DNA from: Candidatus Methylophosphatis roskildensis
GTDB taxonomy: Bacteria > Pseudomonadota > Gammaproteobacteria > Burkholderiales > Rhodocyclaceae
Direction: 5' to 3'
Assembly: GCA_016708905.1 (NCBI GenBank)
Contig: JADJEV010000003.1
Span: 248,001-312,000 of the forward strand
Length of the DNA: 64,000 nucleotides
The translations under genes and the position numbers were made by a program. The notes beneath the pieces are model-generated. The model was given only the letters and a program-made list of their open reading frames with translations. It searched no databases and had not been told where the DNA came from. Positions 8,608 to 18,580 of the stretch are shown here, piece by piece. Position 1 is the first letter of the stretch, and every line of letters begins with the position of its first letter.

Positions 8608-9537
8608 ATGAGTTCAGACAAGAGCAAGGAAGAGGTCGAGTTCGAGCGTCGCGTACACGCCGAGATGATGGACAGTTTCGATGAAGAACTTGAAATGGAA
8701 ATCGACGACGAACGCATGGACGAACTCGTCGCCGAGGTCACGACTCGCGCCGCCGACACGATGGACGATGACAGACGTTTCTACTTCAAGGAGCTTTTCA
8801 GACTACAGGGAGAACTCGTCAAGCTGCAGGACTGGGTCGTGGACAGGAAGCTCAAGGTGGTCGTCCTGTTCGAGGGGCGCGACGCTGCCGGCAAGGGTGG
8901 GGTCATCAAGCGGATCACCCAGCGGCTCAACCCACGGGTCTGCCGTGTCGCGGCGCTGCCGGCACCGAGCGAGCGCGAGCGCAGCCAGTGGTATTTCCAG
9001 CGCTACGTATCCCACTTGCCGGCTGGCGGGGAGATGGTGCTTTTCGACCGTAGCTGGTACAACCGGGCGGGTGTCGAGAGGGTCATGGGTTTTTGCAGCG
9101 ACGAGGATTACGAGGAGTTCTTCCGCACCGTGCCGGAATTCGAAAAGATGCTGATCCGCTCCGGCATCATCCTCATCAAATACTGGTTCTCCATTACCGA
9201 CGACGAGCAGCATCTGCGCTTCCTGATGCGTATCCACGATCCGCTCAAACAGTGGAAGCTGAGCCCGATGGACATGGAATCCCGCCGTCGCTGGGAGCTG
9301 TACACCAAGGCCAAGGAAACCATGCTCGAGCGAACCCACATTCCCGAGGCCCCCTGGTGGATCATCGAGGCAGTCGACAAGAAGAAGGCGCGCCTCAACT
9401 GCATCCATCACCTGCTGTCCCAAGTCCGCTACGCCGAGATCGACCGCGAACCGGTCACCCTGCCGGATCGCGTCTATAACCCGGACTACTTGCGGCATCC
9501 CGTCCCGAAAGAGATGTTCGTGCCGTCGGTCTATTGA
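8608..9537 (+). CDS. ppk2: Class I polyphosphate kinase 2
   Basis: The product has 309 residues. It carries the PPK2 Walker A loop EGRDAAGKGGVIKRI, the Walker B/lid segment FDRSWYNRAGVERVMGF and the conserved RRRWELYTKAK and PWWIIEAVDKKKARLN segments. It transfers phosphate between polyphosphate and nucleoside diphosphates, class I enzymes favouring NTP synthesis. An acidic N-terminal stretch (EEVEFERRVHAEMMDSFDEELEMEIDDE) precedes the kinase core. ATG 8608 is chosen for the AGGAG at 8599-8603; longer in-frame starts upstream give a non-conserved, Arg/Pro-rich leader. Confidence 0.95.
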   Translation: MSSDKSKEEVEFERRVHAEMMDSFDEELEMEIDDERMDELVAEVTTRAADTMDDDRRFYFKELFRLQGELVKLQDWVVDRKLKVVVLFEGRDAAGKGGVIKRITQRLNPRVCRVAALPAPSERERSQWYFQRYVSHLPAGGEMVLFDRSWYNRAGVERVMGFCSDEDYEEFFRTVPEFEKMLIRSGIILIKYWFSITDDEQHLRFLMRIHDPLKQWKLSPMDMESRRRWELYTKAKETMLERTHIPEAPWWIIEAVDKKKARLNCIHHLLSQVRYAEIDREPVTLPDRVYNPDYLRHPVPKEMFVPSVY

Positions 9538-9582
9538 TTTCGCAATGACACGATCGCCAGTGATCTGGTCGCGGTCGGGCCC

Positions 9583-10602
9583 GTGGTGAAAGCCGCGGAG
9601 ATTTCCTACGGGTCGGACCCTTCAGGGCTGATCTGCGGCTATGCCTTCGGTGCGGACCATGGGGTGCGCCCGATCGACTCGGACACAGCCCTCGATTGGC
9701 TGCAAGGTGCCCACGACCCGGCAAGCCGGGAATTCGTGTGGTTGCACTTCAGTCTGGGTAACAGCAGCACAGAGAAATGGCTGCAAGACCATCTGCCGAT
9801 ACCCGAGCACTACTTCGAGACTCTGCGCGAGGGACCGGGCTCGACGCGCATCGAGCAGGCCGACGATTGCCTGATTGCGGTCATCAACGATGTTCTGTTC
9901 GATTTCTCCTTCGAACCCTCGCAAATCGCGACCTTGTGGATGTGTGTCCACCGCAGGTTCGTCGTTAGTGCCCGCCTGCATCCCTTGCGCAGCATCGATC
10001 GCCTGCGGGTCTCGGTCAAGGCGGGGGAGCCATTTGCCTCGCCGGCATCGCTGCTCACTCACTTGCTGCGCGATCAGGCCGATGTGCTGCAGCTAATCGC
10101 CCGCGACGCGACGATACGGGTTGACCTGATCGAAGACAATCTGCTGGCAGGTCACGGCGAGACCAAGCGAAGCGCGCTCGGCTCTCTGCGGCGGGTTTTC
10201 GTGCGTCTGCGCCGACTGCTGGCGCCTGAGCCGGGCGCGTTGTTTCGCCTGCTGAATCGCCCGCCGTCTTGGTTCGACGAAGACGGCATTCAGGAACTCC
10301 GTAGCGCCACGGAAGAGTTCTCGGCCGTCCTGAACGATCTTTCCGCACTCCAGGAGAGGACGAAGCTACTGCAGGAGGAGATCGGCGCCCGCACGACCGA
10401 GCAGACCAACCGCAGCGTTTTCCTGCTCACCATGGTCACGGTGCTCGCGCTGCCAATAAACATCATTGCCGGGCTGCTTGGAATGAACGTCGGTGGCGTT
10501 CCGCTTGCGCAGGATCCCGGCGGATTCTGGGTCATCCTGGCCATCATCGCCACGTTCACTGCCATCGCGGGCTGGTTCGCCTTCCTCAGTCAGCGGGACT
10601 GA
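9583..10602 (+). CDS. ZntB/CorA-family metal ion transporter
   Basis: The product has about 339 residues. A large cytoplasmic N-terminal domain (LDWLQGAHDPASREFVWLHFSL, then LLTHLLRDQADVL) leads into the stalk helix and two C-terminal membrane helices (SVFLLTMVTVLALPINIIAGLLGMNVGG and FWVILAIIATFTAIAGWFAFL). The GMN signature is present as GMNVGGVP, the ZntB form of the loop. It probably moves divalent cations such as Zn2+. Two tandem GTG codons (9583, 9586) are the best starts and no strong ribosome-binding site is seen. It lies 45 bases after ppk2. Confidence 0.85.
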   Translation: MVKAAEISYGSDPSGLICGYAFGADHGVRPIDSDTALDWLQGAHDPASREFVWLHFSLGNSSTEKWLQDHLPIPEHYFETLREGPGSTRIEQADDCLIAVINDVLFDFSFEPSQIATLWMCVHRRFVVSARLHPLRSIDRLRVSVKAGEPFASPASLLTHLLRDQADVLQLIARDATIRVDLIEDNLLAGHGETKRSALGSLRRVFVRLRRLLAPEPGALFRLLNRPPSWFDEDGIQELRSATEEFSAVLNDLSALQERTKLLQEEIGARTTEQTNRSVFLLTMVTVLALPINIIAGLLGMNVGGVPLAQDPGGFWVILAIIATFTAIAGWFAFLSQRD

Positions 10603-10848
10603 TCGAGTCTGTCACACGGGACTCGCCACGCAAGCCACAGTCTTTGCTCGCTGGCTTGCAGCTCGGTACATCGACCTCGGAAATCCGCGACCCGGAACTT
10701 TGCCTGTTCGTCCCGGCGCCCGAGTCCCGACGAGGCTACCCGGGGTCGATCTGCCGTCACAACAACTTTGCGGATTGAAAGAATCCTGAAACGAGCGGGT
10801 GAAACAATTGATGCTCACTCACAACAAACTCGGCCATCGGGAGGTCAC

Positions 10849-12747
10849 ATGAAGCTCAAGTCTTGTGTTGCTGCGATCATTTCCATCTTCGGTACAGGTC
10901 TCGCTTCTCAGCCGGCACAGGCCGGATGGGACTTCGTCAGGTCGGTCGAATTCATCGGCATGGACGCACCGGCCAGCGCGGAGGAGAAGGCCGACATCTA
11001 TACCAAGGCCAAGGTCAAGTACACGTTTCCCTTCGGATGGAGCAAGACCTACGACCTCAAGTACCATCAGTTGATGGCGACCACGGATGTCATCCAGGGC
11101 AGCGTGGTTGGCGGCCTGTTCGACGTCAACAACAGCGCGCTCACCGACGCAGACGGCCAGATGGCCTCGGATGCGCCAGATGGTACGTCGCTGATCGACA
11201 TTCCGGGCATGCGCTCCACCCATCCGTTCCGGTTCAACGCCCTAGCGCTTGTGACCCAGTTCGAATACAGGGAACTGCCCCCGGATGACGGCTCCAGCAG
11301 CGGCAGCTTCTGGAGCAAACTGCCGGCCACCATGGGGCTGGCCAGACTCGATCAGAATCGCTGGACCGGCGCCCTGGACGTAGTGGACTACGAGCACGTC
11401 AGCTTCAGCGACGTATATGGCGGCTGGATTCACTGTGGATCGACGATGTCGAGCTGGAACACGCACATCGGCTCAGAGGAATACGAACCGGATGCCAAGA
11501 CGCGCGAGGGCTTGGACAAGGCCAGTGGCTCGGACGACGCCACCGACATTGCGAGCTTCAGCCAGTACTACTTTGGAGATCCAGCAGCGGCAAATCCCTA
11601 CCACTACGGCCTGGTGCCGGAAGTGACGGTGAATCGTCGCGGCGAGGCCTCCGTGGTCAAGCACTATGCGACCGGGCGCTTTGCGCGCGAGATGCAGGAA
11701 ATGGCTTCCGACGACCGCACCGCGATCGGCGGCGATGATGGCAAGAACACCGGCCTGTTCATGTTCGTCGCGGACAAGCGCCGGGATCTTTCCGCCGGCA
11801 CGATCTACGCGGCGAAGCTGACCCAGACCAGCGCCGCGAACGGTGGCTCCTTCGATCTGCAGTGGATCAAGCTGGGCCATGCCTCGGACGAAGAGATCAA
11901 GGCGCTGGTCGACGGCGGCATTAAGTTTAGCGACATGTTCGAGGTCTCGAATACTGATCCGGGCGATGCGTCGTTTTCCAAGGTCGCGACCTACATGGGC
12001 ACCGAGTGGCTCAAGCTCAAGCCAGGCATGGAAAAGGCGGCCGCCTTCCTCGAAACGCGCCGTTATGCCGCCCTGCTCGGTGCGACGACCGAGTTCTCCA
12101 AGATGGAGTACATCGCGTTCAATCCGAAGGATCGCAAGTTCTATCTGGTGATATCCCGCGTCGAAGCGGGCATGGCCGACACCAGCGGCGAAATCCAGGT
12201 TGCGCGCAACGACGGCGGCATGATCCTCGAGATGAGTACGGCGCCGGGCATCAAGGACACCAATGGGGAAACGATCGACAGCCGCTTCGCCGGCACCAAT
12301 CTGGTCTCGATTCCCGAACTTGTCGGCGGCTGGAACGGCGGCGTCAAGGATGCCGAGGGCAACCAGTGCAGCCAGGACAAGCTGTGCGGTCCCGACAATC
12401 TGCGCTATGTGGATTCCATCCGCACATTGTTCATCGGAGAAGATACCAGCCGTCGGAACAACAACTACGTCTGGGCCTTCAACATCGATACGCGCAAGCT
12501 CTCGCGCATACTTTCTGTGCCGATGAATGCCGAGGCGACCGGACTGACGGTCGCGCCGGGATATGGTGGTCACGCGTACATCATGAGCAACTTCCAGCAT
12601 CCGGGCGAGGGCGGCACGCTGTCCAACTATCTGGGTGCCGATCGTGAGCAGGTGCTCGACCAGATCAACAGCAAGTGGGGCAATCGCAAGAAGGCGGCCA
12701 TCGGCTACATCGGTACCGAGTGGGGAGCGCTTCCAGCGTTCGATTGA
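10849..12747 (+). CDS. PhoX-family secreted alkaline phosphatase
   Basis: This is a 632-residue DUF839/PhoX-type protein with a signal peptide (MKLKSCVAAIISIFGTGLASQPAQA) cleaved after AQA. Family features include GLARLDQNRWTGALDVVDYEHVS, TGLFMFVADKRRDLSAGTIYAAKL, EYIAFNPKDRKFYLVIS and GPDNLRYVDSIRTLFIGED. PhoX enzymes are Ca/Fe-dependent phosphomonoesterases of the periplasm or exterior. Two further phosphate-releasing enzymes follow on the same strand. ATG 10849 has a GGGAGG-type site at 10838-10843. A GC-rich hairpin follows at 12774-12795. Confidence 0.88.
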   Translation: MKLKSCVAAIISIFGTGLASQPAQAGWDFVRSVEFIGMDAPASAEEKADIYTKAKVKYTFPFGWSKTYDLKYHQLMATTDVIQGSVVGGLFDVNNSALTDADGQMASDAPDGTSLIDIPGMRSTHPFRFNALALVTQFEYRELPPDDGSSSGSFWSKLPATMGLARLDQNRWTGALDVVDYEHVSFSDVYGGWIHCGSTMSSWNTHIGSEEYEPDAKTREGLDKASGSDDATDIASFSQYYFGDPAAANPYHYGLVPEVTVNRRGEASVVKHYATGRFAREMQEMASDDRTAIGGDDGKNTGLFMFVADKRRDLSAGTIYAAKLTQTSAANGGSFDLQWIKLGHASDEEIKALVDGGIKFSDMFEVSNTDPGDASFSKVATYMGTEWLKLKPGMEKAAAFLETRRYAALLGATTEFSKMEYIAFNPKDRKFYLVISRVEAGMADTSGEIQVARNDGGMILEMSTAPGIKDTNGETIDSRFAGTNLVSIPELVGGWNGGVKDAEGNQCSQDKLCGPDNLRYVDSIRTLFIGEDTSRRNNNYVWAFNIDTRKLSRILSVPMNAEATGLTVAPGYGGHAYIMSNFQHPGEGGTLSNYLGADREQVLDQINSKWGNRKKAAIGYIGTEWGALPAFD

Positions 12748-12773
12748 TCTGACTTTGCCGCCGTATCCTGAGG

Positions 12774-12795
12774 CCCCCCGGCGCTTGCCGGGGGG
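12774..12795 (+). terminator. Hairpin after the phoX-like gene
   Basis: CCCCCCGGC (12774-12782), loop GCTT, then GCCGGGGGG (12787-12795): a perfect nine-pair GC stem 27 bases after the stop. There is no U-run, so it is either a weak intrinsic terminator or an mRNA-stabilising stem. The rest of the 349-base gap to 13096 shows no gene. Confidence 0.6.
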
Positions 12796-13096
12796 TCGGC
12801 TTCAGGCAGGAGCGCCGGGCATGCCCGATCGCGGCCATGGTGCCTGGTGGGATTGGCGCCCGGACTGGGCGGCACGATTGGGTCCGCAGCGTCCAGTCGT
12901 CGTTTGGCCTTGCGATCCCGGCATGCCGTCGAATCGTTGAATGCGGCGCGCACCGGTTGCGCTGTCCGCGGCTTGCGGCACGCGGCGTTTATCGAACTGC
13001 AACGCGAGCGCCATCCAGCTTACACATGCCGGCCCCAGAGTAGCGCCAGGGTGCAATTCCGCGCCCGACCGGAATCGATTCAAAGGGAGGAATCCG

Positions 13097-14365
13097 ATGC
13101 GCAAATTCAGAACCATCATTTTCGCGGTGTCAGTGGCCGGCGCCCTGCTCGCCTCGGCGGCGCGCGCCGACGATGACAGGAGCGATCGCGAAGACCGCTT
13201 CAACACGAAATCGAGCGTGCAGCTCGGCCCGCGCCCGTTCTACCTCGTGCAGGGCATGGGGGAGGGCAGACTCAAGGACCGCCTGCTGCAATGTCAGAAC
13301 GGCCCCTTCTACCGCACCAGTTTTTCCATCGGGCACCGCGGGGCGGCGATGCAGTTCCCCGAGCACTCGGACGTGTCCTATCGCGCCGGCGCGCGCATGG
13401 GTGCGGGCATCGTCGAGTGCGATGTCAGCTTCACCAGCGATGGCGAGCTGGTCTGTCGCCACAGCGAGTGCGATCTGCATACCACGACCAATATCGTGGC
13501 CACCGATCTGAACAGCAAATGTTCGGTTCCCTGGTCCGGTCCCGGCCAGAACCCGGGGCCCAAGTGCTGCACCAGCGACCTGACGCTGGAACAGTTCAAG
13601 TCCCTCAAGCCGAAAATGGATGCCAGCAATCCGGCCGCGACGACGCCGGAGGGCTACCTTGGTGGGACTGCTAGCTGGCGCACCGATGTCTACACCGGTC
13701 ACGCCGAACTGATGAGCTTCAAAGACAGCATCTCGCTCAATGAGAAGCTCGGTGTCAAGCACACGCCGGAGCTGAAGAGCGCAGAGAATCAGGATCGCAT
13801 CAACGCGATCTTCGGCAGCCAGGAAGTCTATGCGCAGAAGTTCATCGACACCCTCAAGGCAGCCGGCGTCAGTCCGAAGAACGTCTTCGCGCAGTCGTTC
13901 AACAAGGCCGACGTGCTCTACTGGATCGAGAACGAACCGGCGTTCGGCAAACAGGCCGTCTATCTCGATAGCATCGATCCGACTGTCTCTCCGCCAATCC
14001 CACGTCTGACATTCGAGGAGTTGGCAGCGCTCAAGAAGCAGGGCGTGAACATCTTCGCACCGCCAATGTGGGCGCTGCTCGCGGTCAACAGCGCGGGTGA
14101 GGTCGTCCCGTCGGACTACGCGAAGGACATCATGAGGGCCGGGCTGGACATCATTACCTGGACCTTCGAGCGTTCCGACCTGCGCCAGGGCGCCTCCAAG
14201 GCCGGCTGGTACTACCAGTTCGATCCGGAAGGCAAGGCAATCAAGACCGACAGCGACATGTACAAGGCGCTCGACGTGCTGGCGCGCAAGGTGCGAATCC
14301 TCGGCATTTTCTCCGACTGGCCGGCCACCGTCACCTACTACGCCAACTGCATGGGCCTGAAGTAG
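13097..14365 (+). CDS. Periplasmic glycerophosphodiester phosphodiesterase
   Basis: The 422-residue protein has a signal peptide ending AARADD. GDPD catalytic motifs are present: GHRGAAMQFPEHS (HRG plus the Glu-His pair), IVECDVSFTSDGELVCRHS (ExD and the second His) and, late in the chain, LDIITWTFERSD. It hydrolyses glycerophosphodiesters from phospholipid turnover to glycerol-3-phosphate and an alcohol, for example ethanolamine, which the eutBC products could use. ATG 13097 has a strong GGGAGG site. A stable hairpin follows at 14373. Confidence 0.88.
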   Translation: MRKFRTIIFAVSVAGALLASAARADDDRSDREDRFNTKSSVQLGPRPFYLVQGMGEGRLKDRLLQCQNGPFYRTSFSIGHRGAAMQFPEHSDVSYRAGARMGAGIVECDVSFTSDGELVCRHSECDLHTTTNIVATDLNSKCSVPWSGPGQNPGPKCCTSDLTLEQFKSLKPKMDASNPAATTPEGYLGGTASWRTDVYTGHAELMSFKDSISLNEKLGVKHTPELKSAENQDRINAIFGSQEVYAQKFIDTLKAAGVSPKNVFAQSFNKADVLYWIENEPAFGKQAVYLDSIDPTVSPPIPRLTFEELAALKKQGVNIFAPPMWALLAVNSAGEVVPSDYAKDIMRAGLDIITWTFERSDLRQGASKAGWYYQFDPEGKAIKTDSDMYKALDVLARKVRILGIFSDWPATVTYYANCMGLK

Positions 14366-14372
14366 TCGTGTT

Positions 14373-14402
14373 GTGGGGCAGTCCGCTGTGCGGCTGTCCC
14401 AC
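14373..14402 (+). terminator. Two-part hairpin after the glycerophosphodiesterase gene
   Basis: GTGGGGCAG (14373-14381) pairs with CTGTCCCAC (14394-14402) with one G-T wobble, and the inner CCGC/GCGG (14383-14386, 14390-14393) continues the stem around loop TGT. It starts eight bases after the stop and lacks a U-run. A terminator or 3'-end stabiliser is likely. Confidence 0.65.
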
Positions 14403-14655
14403 GTTCCAGAGCAGTGGACGCTGCGGAATCCGAACGCCGCGAATCTCGATCAATGGCCTTGCAATTGGGCAGTCTGCCGCGAGGACGATCGGCAGGCAGC
14501 GATGCGGATTCGCGGTCTTGTCCATTTGCGACCGATAGACCCGGCCAGCGAGCCGCGGCTGAACGGGGGGAGCTTTGCCCCAAGTGCAACGTTCGTCAAA
14601 CGGCAACATTCGCGTGCCAATCTGGTGACCGTTCAAGTCGCCTGGAGCCGCGCTC

Positions 14656-16713
14656 ATGACCCCGGTTCTCTCGCTCAAGTTCGTCCAGTTCGCCGCACTT
14701 CTCGCGCTTTCGTCATTGAGCGTCGCGGGGACGACTGACGCGTCGCTCGATTGCAGCGGCTCGGTTACATTCGGGGAGGCCGGCGCTCGAGTCGTGACTT
14801 CCGTGCCCGACAGGCGTATCGGTGTCAAGTGCCTGAACGATCTGATCGTCGATACCGAACTGGAGGGTGCCAACTACGGCGGCCACGGAGAATTCATCGC
14901 CGAGGTCGCAATACTCGGCGCAAGACTTTTCAGGCGCCGCCAGATCGAAGTCGGGGAGTATCTGGAGCTCGTCCGGGCCGCGGCGCGCTCGGAAGTCGGC
15001 AGGACGCTGCGCGTTCGGGTGATCGCTTTCAACGATTTCCACGGCAACATCGATGGCGCGTCATTGAACTTGCGCAGCGATGCAGACAAGCTGTTCGTCA
15101 CCGACCCGGCGACCGGCGCACGCTTGGGCGTAGCGGCCGGTGGCGTCGACTACATGGCTGGATTGGTCAATCAGCTCAAGGCTGGTTCGCCCAACAGCGT
15201 GGTCGTCTCGGCCGGCGACCTGATCGGCGCCAGCCCGCTGAATTCTGCACTCTTTCATGACGAGCCGGCGATCGAAACCATGAACCGACTCGGCCTCGCG
15301 TTCAACGCGGTCGGGAATCATGAGTTCGACGAGGGTCGCGACGAACTGCTGCGCATGCAGTACGGCGGCTGCCACCCGACGGATGCAAACTCGTGTCGCG
15401 GCAATCAGGTCGGTACCGAATATCCGTTCGAGGGGGCGAGATTCGATTTCCTCGCCGCGAACGTCGTCGATACTTCAAGCGGGAAGACAATCTTCCGACC
15501 CTACGGTATCGAAAGCTTCAAGGGCCATCGAATTGCCTTCATCGGCATGACCCTGAAGTCGACACCCTCGATCGTCACGCCGGCAGGGGTGGCCGGGCTG
15601 TCGTTCAAGGATGAGGCAGATTCCGCCAACGCACTGATCGACGAACTCAAGCGCCGCGGCGTCAAAGCCGTGGTGGTTCTGTTGCACGAGGGCGGCGTGG
15701 TCGGTTCCGGCAGCATCAACGGCTGCAGCGGCGTGAGTGGCCCGATCGTCGATATCGTGAGCCGCCTCGACGACGCAGTGGATCTGGTCGTCACCGGGCA
15801 TACCCACCAAGCTTACAACTGCAGGCTTGCCAACCGCGCAGGTCGGGAAGTGAGCGTGACCAGCGCGGGTTCCTTCAGCCGCCTGATCACGCGCATCGAC
15901 CTGACGATCGACACGCGCACCCGCGACGTGATTGCAGTCGATGCGCGCAACGAACTGGTCGACCGCAACAACTTCCAACAAGCGGCGACACCGATCCAGC
16001 CGGTTGCTGGGATTGCGAAGATCGTCGCAAACTACAAAGCGCTGTCCGCGCCGATCTCCAACCGCATCGTCGGCAGCATCACCGCAACACTGACCCGCAC
16101 GCAGAACAGCGCCGGCGAATCGTCGCTGGGCGACATCATTGCGGATGCCCAGTTGGCCGCAACCGCGCCGGCTACGAAAGGCGGCGCGGTGGTAGCGTTC
16201 ATGAACCCGGGTGGCATTCGCGCTGATCTGGCCTTCGCATCGAGCGTCGCGGGCGAGGGAGACGGGAACGTGACCTATGGAGAATCCTTCACGGTCCAGC
16301 CGTTCGGTAACAGCCTGGTGGTCAAGTCGCTGAGCGGCCAGCAGATCTACGACCTGCTCGAACAGCAGTGGGGCGCGGCTCAGCCGTTTGCACGCATCCT
16401 CGAAGTCTCGCGCGGTTTCAGCTACAGGCATTCGTTCGATACGACGCCCGGCAACTTCGCGGCGCAGAAGGGCGGAGGTTTCGTCTGCGACGGTTCGGTC
16501 ACGCTGAACGGTATGCCGATCGACAAGACCGCAATTTACCGTGTGACGATGAACTCGTTCCTCGCCTCCGGCGGCGACAACTTCAGTGTCTTCAATGCGG
16601 GCACCGATCAACTGGGTGGTGACCTCGACCTCGACGCGCTCGAAGCCTACTTCGCTGCGGCCGGGTCACCGCTTGCGCCGGGTCCGCAGGATCGAGTACG
16701 AACAGGCTGCTAG
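14656..16713 (+). CDS. Bifunctional metallophosphatase/5'-nucleotidase
   Basis: This 685-residue secreted protein has a signal peptide (about residues 1-25) and an extra 90-residue segment before the catalytic domain. UshA-type metal motifs follow: AFNDFHGN, SAGDLIGASPL, VGNHEFDEGRDE and VTGHTHQAYNC. The C-terminal nucleotidase domain shows GDIIADAQLAAT, FMNPGGIRADL, QPFGNSLVV and TMNSFLASGGDNF. It releases phosphate from extracellular nucleotides. It follows the PhoX-like and GDPD genes on the same strand, with hairpins between them, so the three may be separate transcripts under shared control. Confidence 0.92.
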   Translation: MTPVLSLKFVQFAALLALSSLSVAGTTDASLDCSGSVTFGEAGARVVTSVPDRRIGVKCLNDLIVDTELEGANYGGHGEFIAEVAILGARLFRRRQIEVGEYLELVRAAARSEVGRTLRVRVIAFNDFHGNIDGASLNLRSDADKLFVTDPATGARLGVAAGGVDYMAGLVNQLKAGSPNSVVVSAGDLIGASPLNSALFHDEPAIETMNRLGLAFNAVGNHEFDEGRDELLRMQYGGCHPTDANSCRGNQVGTEYPFEGARFDFLAANVVDTSSGKTIFRPYGIESFKGHRIAFIGMTLKSTPSIVTPAGVAGLSFKDEADSANALIDELKRRGVKAVVVLLHEGGVVGSGSINGCSGVSGPIVDIVSRLDDAVDLVVTGHTHQAYNCRLANRAGREVSVTSAGSFSRLITRIDLTIDTRTRDVIAVDARNELVDRNNFQQAATPIQPVAGIAKIVANYKALSAPISNRIVGSITATLTRTQNSAGESSLGDIIADAQLAATAPATKGGAVVAFMNPGGIRADLAFASSVAGEGDGNVTYGESFTVQPFGNSLVVKSLSGQQIYDLLEQQWGAAQPFARILEVSRGFSYRHSFDTTPGNFAAQKGGGFVCDGSVTLNGMPIDKTAIYRVTMNSFLASGGDNFSVFNAGTDQLGGDLDLDALEAYFAAAGSPLAPGPQDRVRTGC

Positions 16714-16876
16714 AACGCCCAATTCAAACAGGCTTCGATCACTCGCCCGGGAGCGGGCAAGCGTGCTGCCTCGGTGCCGAATGAGGGATCGGGGGTGACT
16801 GTTCAGATCGCGCCGGGCAATGTCCCGTACCGGGATCTGTCGCGGCGATCGAGGCGGTTCGCTGCAACGGCGCGCA

Positions 16877-17236
16877 TCAGATCAGACGTTGATTGACGTG
16901 CTTGAGGCGTCTGGCCATGACCTGCATCACATCGATCGCAAAGCGGGGCGTCTCGTCGACCAGGAAGTGGAAGCGGTTCTTGTCGATGACGGCAAATTGA
17001 CAGTCCGTGCGTGCAATGACGGTTGCAGAGCGCGGGGCCTCGTCGACCATCGCCAGCTCTCCCACGATATCCCCGGACCTGCAAATGTCGAGCGACAAGC
17101 CGCCCATGGTGATTTCGGCTTCGCCGCTGATCAGCACATACATGACGTCGCCGGCTTCGCCTTCCCGAAACAGGTATTCGCCGGACTTGATCTGGATGAA
17201 GCTCGGGTCGTGTCGAAACAGGTCGAAGAAAAGCAT
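16877..17236 (-). CDS. Stand-alone cyclic nucleotide-binding domain protein
   Basis: The 119-residue protein consists almost only of a CRP/cNMP-type domain: GEYLFREGEAGDVMYVLISGEAEI, then GDIVGELAMVDEAPRSATVIA with the phosphate-binding GEL and Arg, then a helix (FAIDVMQVMARRL). There is no DNA-binding or catalytic domain, so it probably acts through a partner. A GAGG site precedes the start on the minus strand. The 395 bases between this gene and the PEP-CTERM gene at 17632 contain nothing recognisable. Confidence 0.85.
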   Translation of the reverse strand: MLFFDLFRHDPSFIQIKSGEYLFREGEAGDVMYVLISGEAEITMGGLSLDICRSGDIVGELAMVDEAPRSATVIARTDCQFAVIDKNRFHFLVDETPRFAIDVMQVMARRLKHVNQRLI

Positions 17237-17631
17237 CGTTACCTCGCTGACAGAAAACCTCGATTGCCCACAGGGGGCGCCGCCGCTAGTCTAGCCAGTT
17301 TTTGGGATTTGTATTGTTACAAGAACATTAAGCGTGATTGCCCAAACCACGGCTCGGCTTTCCAACCAAGCGCTTCATCCAGCGAACCGTGACGACGGCG
17401 ACAGTGCCATTACGTCTGCAAGCCGAGTCGGGTCTGATCCACGAGACTGGGACGCTTGAGCGTATCAGCTTCCCCGCAGCCGACAATGGCGGACTGTCGG
17501 CCGCAGTGTCAATTGCATTCCTGAATCGTGCGCCGTCGCATCCGGACGACCGGGGTCTGCCGACGCCGCGTCAGCCGCAACAACCTCGCGCACGCGGCCG
17601 CGAGATTGAAGCTGACTCGGCTTCGGCAAGT

Positions 17632-18312
17632 TTATCGACGCTGTTGCAGGCGCCGGTGTGCGATTCCGCCCATCATGGCGAGGCCGGCCAACATCAGCGC
17701 GTAGCTCTCGGGTTCTGGCACGGCGGTCACATTGACGTTGTCGAGCAATACGCCGGAGAACTGGCCGCCGGCGATATTGGTAAAGGCCAGTGTGGTCGGC
17801 GGCGGAACGATGGCATCGAAGAGAAACGACGCGTGTTTCCATGCCGGCGTACCACCTGGAGCGAGCGAGCCGGGGGTGCCGAAATCGACGATCACCGAGT
17901 AGCTGTTCCCGGTCTGGACGTAGGCTGCCTTGAAGGGATCGCCCGACTCGAAGTTGCCCGCATAGTCGAAGTTCAGGTGGTATTGGCCGGTTGGCAGCGC
18001 GAGACTCTGCGAGATCGACCCCGCGCCAGGCGTGCCGACCAGATCGACAACGTAGTTTCCGCCGGCCGGCGGCACGAAGTATCCCTTATCGACCACGTCG
18101 ATCGAACTTGCGCCGGGGACGACTGCGCCGATCGTCCAGCCGGTCAGCGCCGTCGACCCGGCGGCGAGAGTGAGAAATCCGTTGGCGGGCACCACACCGG
18201 CAACGCTCTCGAAACTGCCATTGACGACGTACTGGGCATGAGCGGCCGCGCTCGACAGCCCGGCTATCGCGAACAGCGCGATGCTCGTTGATCTTGATCT
18301 GGGTTTGAACAT
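17632..18312 (-). CDS. PEP-CTERM sorting-domain protein, DUF642-like
   Basis: The protein has 226 residues with a signal peptide (SIALFAIAGLSSAAAHA) and an N-terminal VVNGSFES typical of DUF642/choice-of-anchor domains. It ends in the sorting signal VPEPESYALMLAGLAMMGG followed by a basic tail. Such proteins are processed by exosortase and exported to the cell surface or matrix. ATG 18312 is preferred because of GGAGG immediately before it; an upstream start at 18360 adds a non-signal leader. No exosortase gene is in the window. Confidence 0.85.
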   Translation of the reverse strand: MFKPRSRSTSIALFAIAGLSSAAAHAQYVVNGSFESVAGVVPANGFLTLAAGSTALTGWTIGAVVPGASSIDVVDKGYFVPPAGGNYVVDLVGTPGAGSISQSLALPTGQYHLNFDYAGNFESGDPFKAAYVQTGNSYSVIVDFGTPGSLAPGGTPAWKHASFLFDAIVPPPTTLAFTNIAGGQFSGVLLDNVNVTAVPEPESYALMLAGLAMMGGIAHRRLQQRR

Positions 18313-18580
18313 GGGACCTCCGGAACAGTAGTGTGGGTAGGGACGCCTCGACAGCAGCATGAGAATTGTCTTTGGGCGGCGTTTCAGCAGCTATGGCGCG
18401 CGCATCGGGCGGCGCGCGCCGTTCGGATCAGCCACTGTTTCAGAACCGGTGATCGTTCGTGAAACTTCCGTCGCACGATTGGCCGCATGGCACGCCCGGC
18501 GCATTGTCCGCAACGACCCGTACTTCATTCCTTAACAGTGCGCGCGTAGAGTCCTGCTGCTTTGCCGGGAGGGAAACGAA

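Noticed and set aside
10612..10776. Pho-box candidates before the phoX-like gene (CTGTCAC near 10613; CCGTCAC near 10755)
   Set aside because: Each has only one acceptable half-site; the second half-site at the right spacing is poor.
10768..10848. Longer N-terminus for the PhoX-like protein
   Set aside because: It would place a charged leader before a clear signal peptide, and the good ribosome-binding site belongs to ATG 10849.
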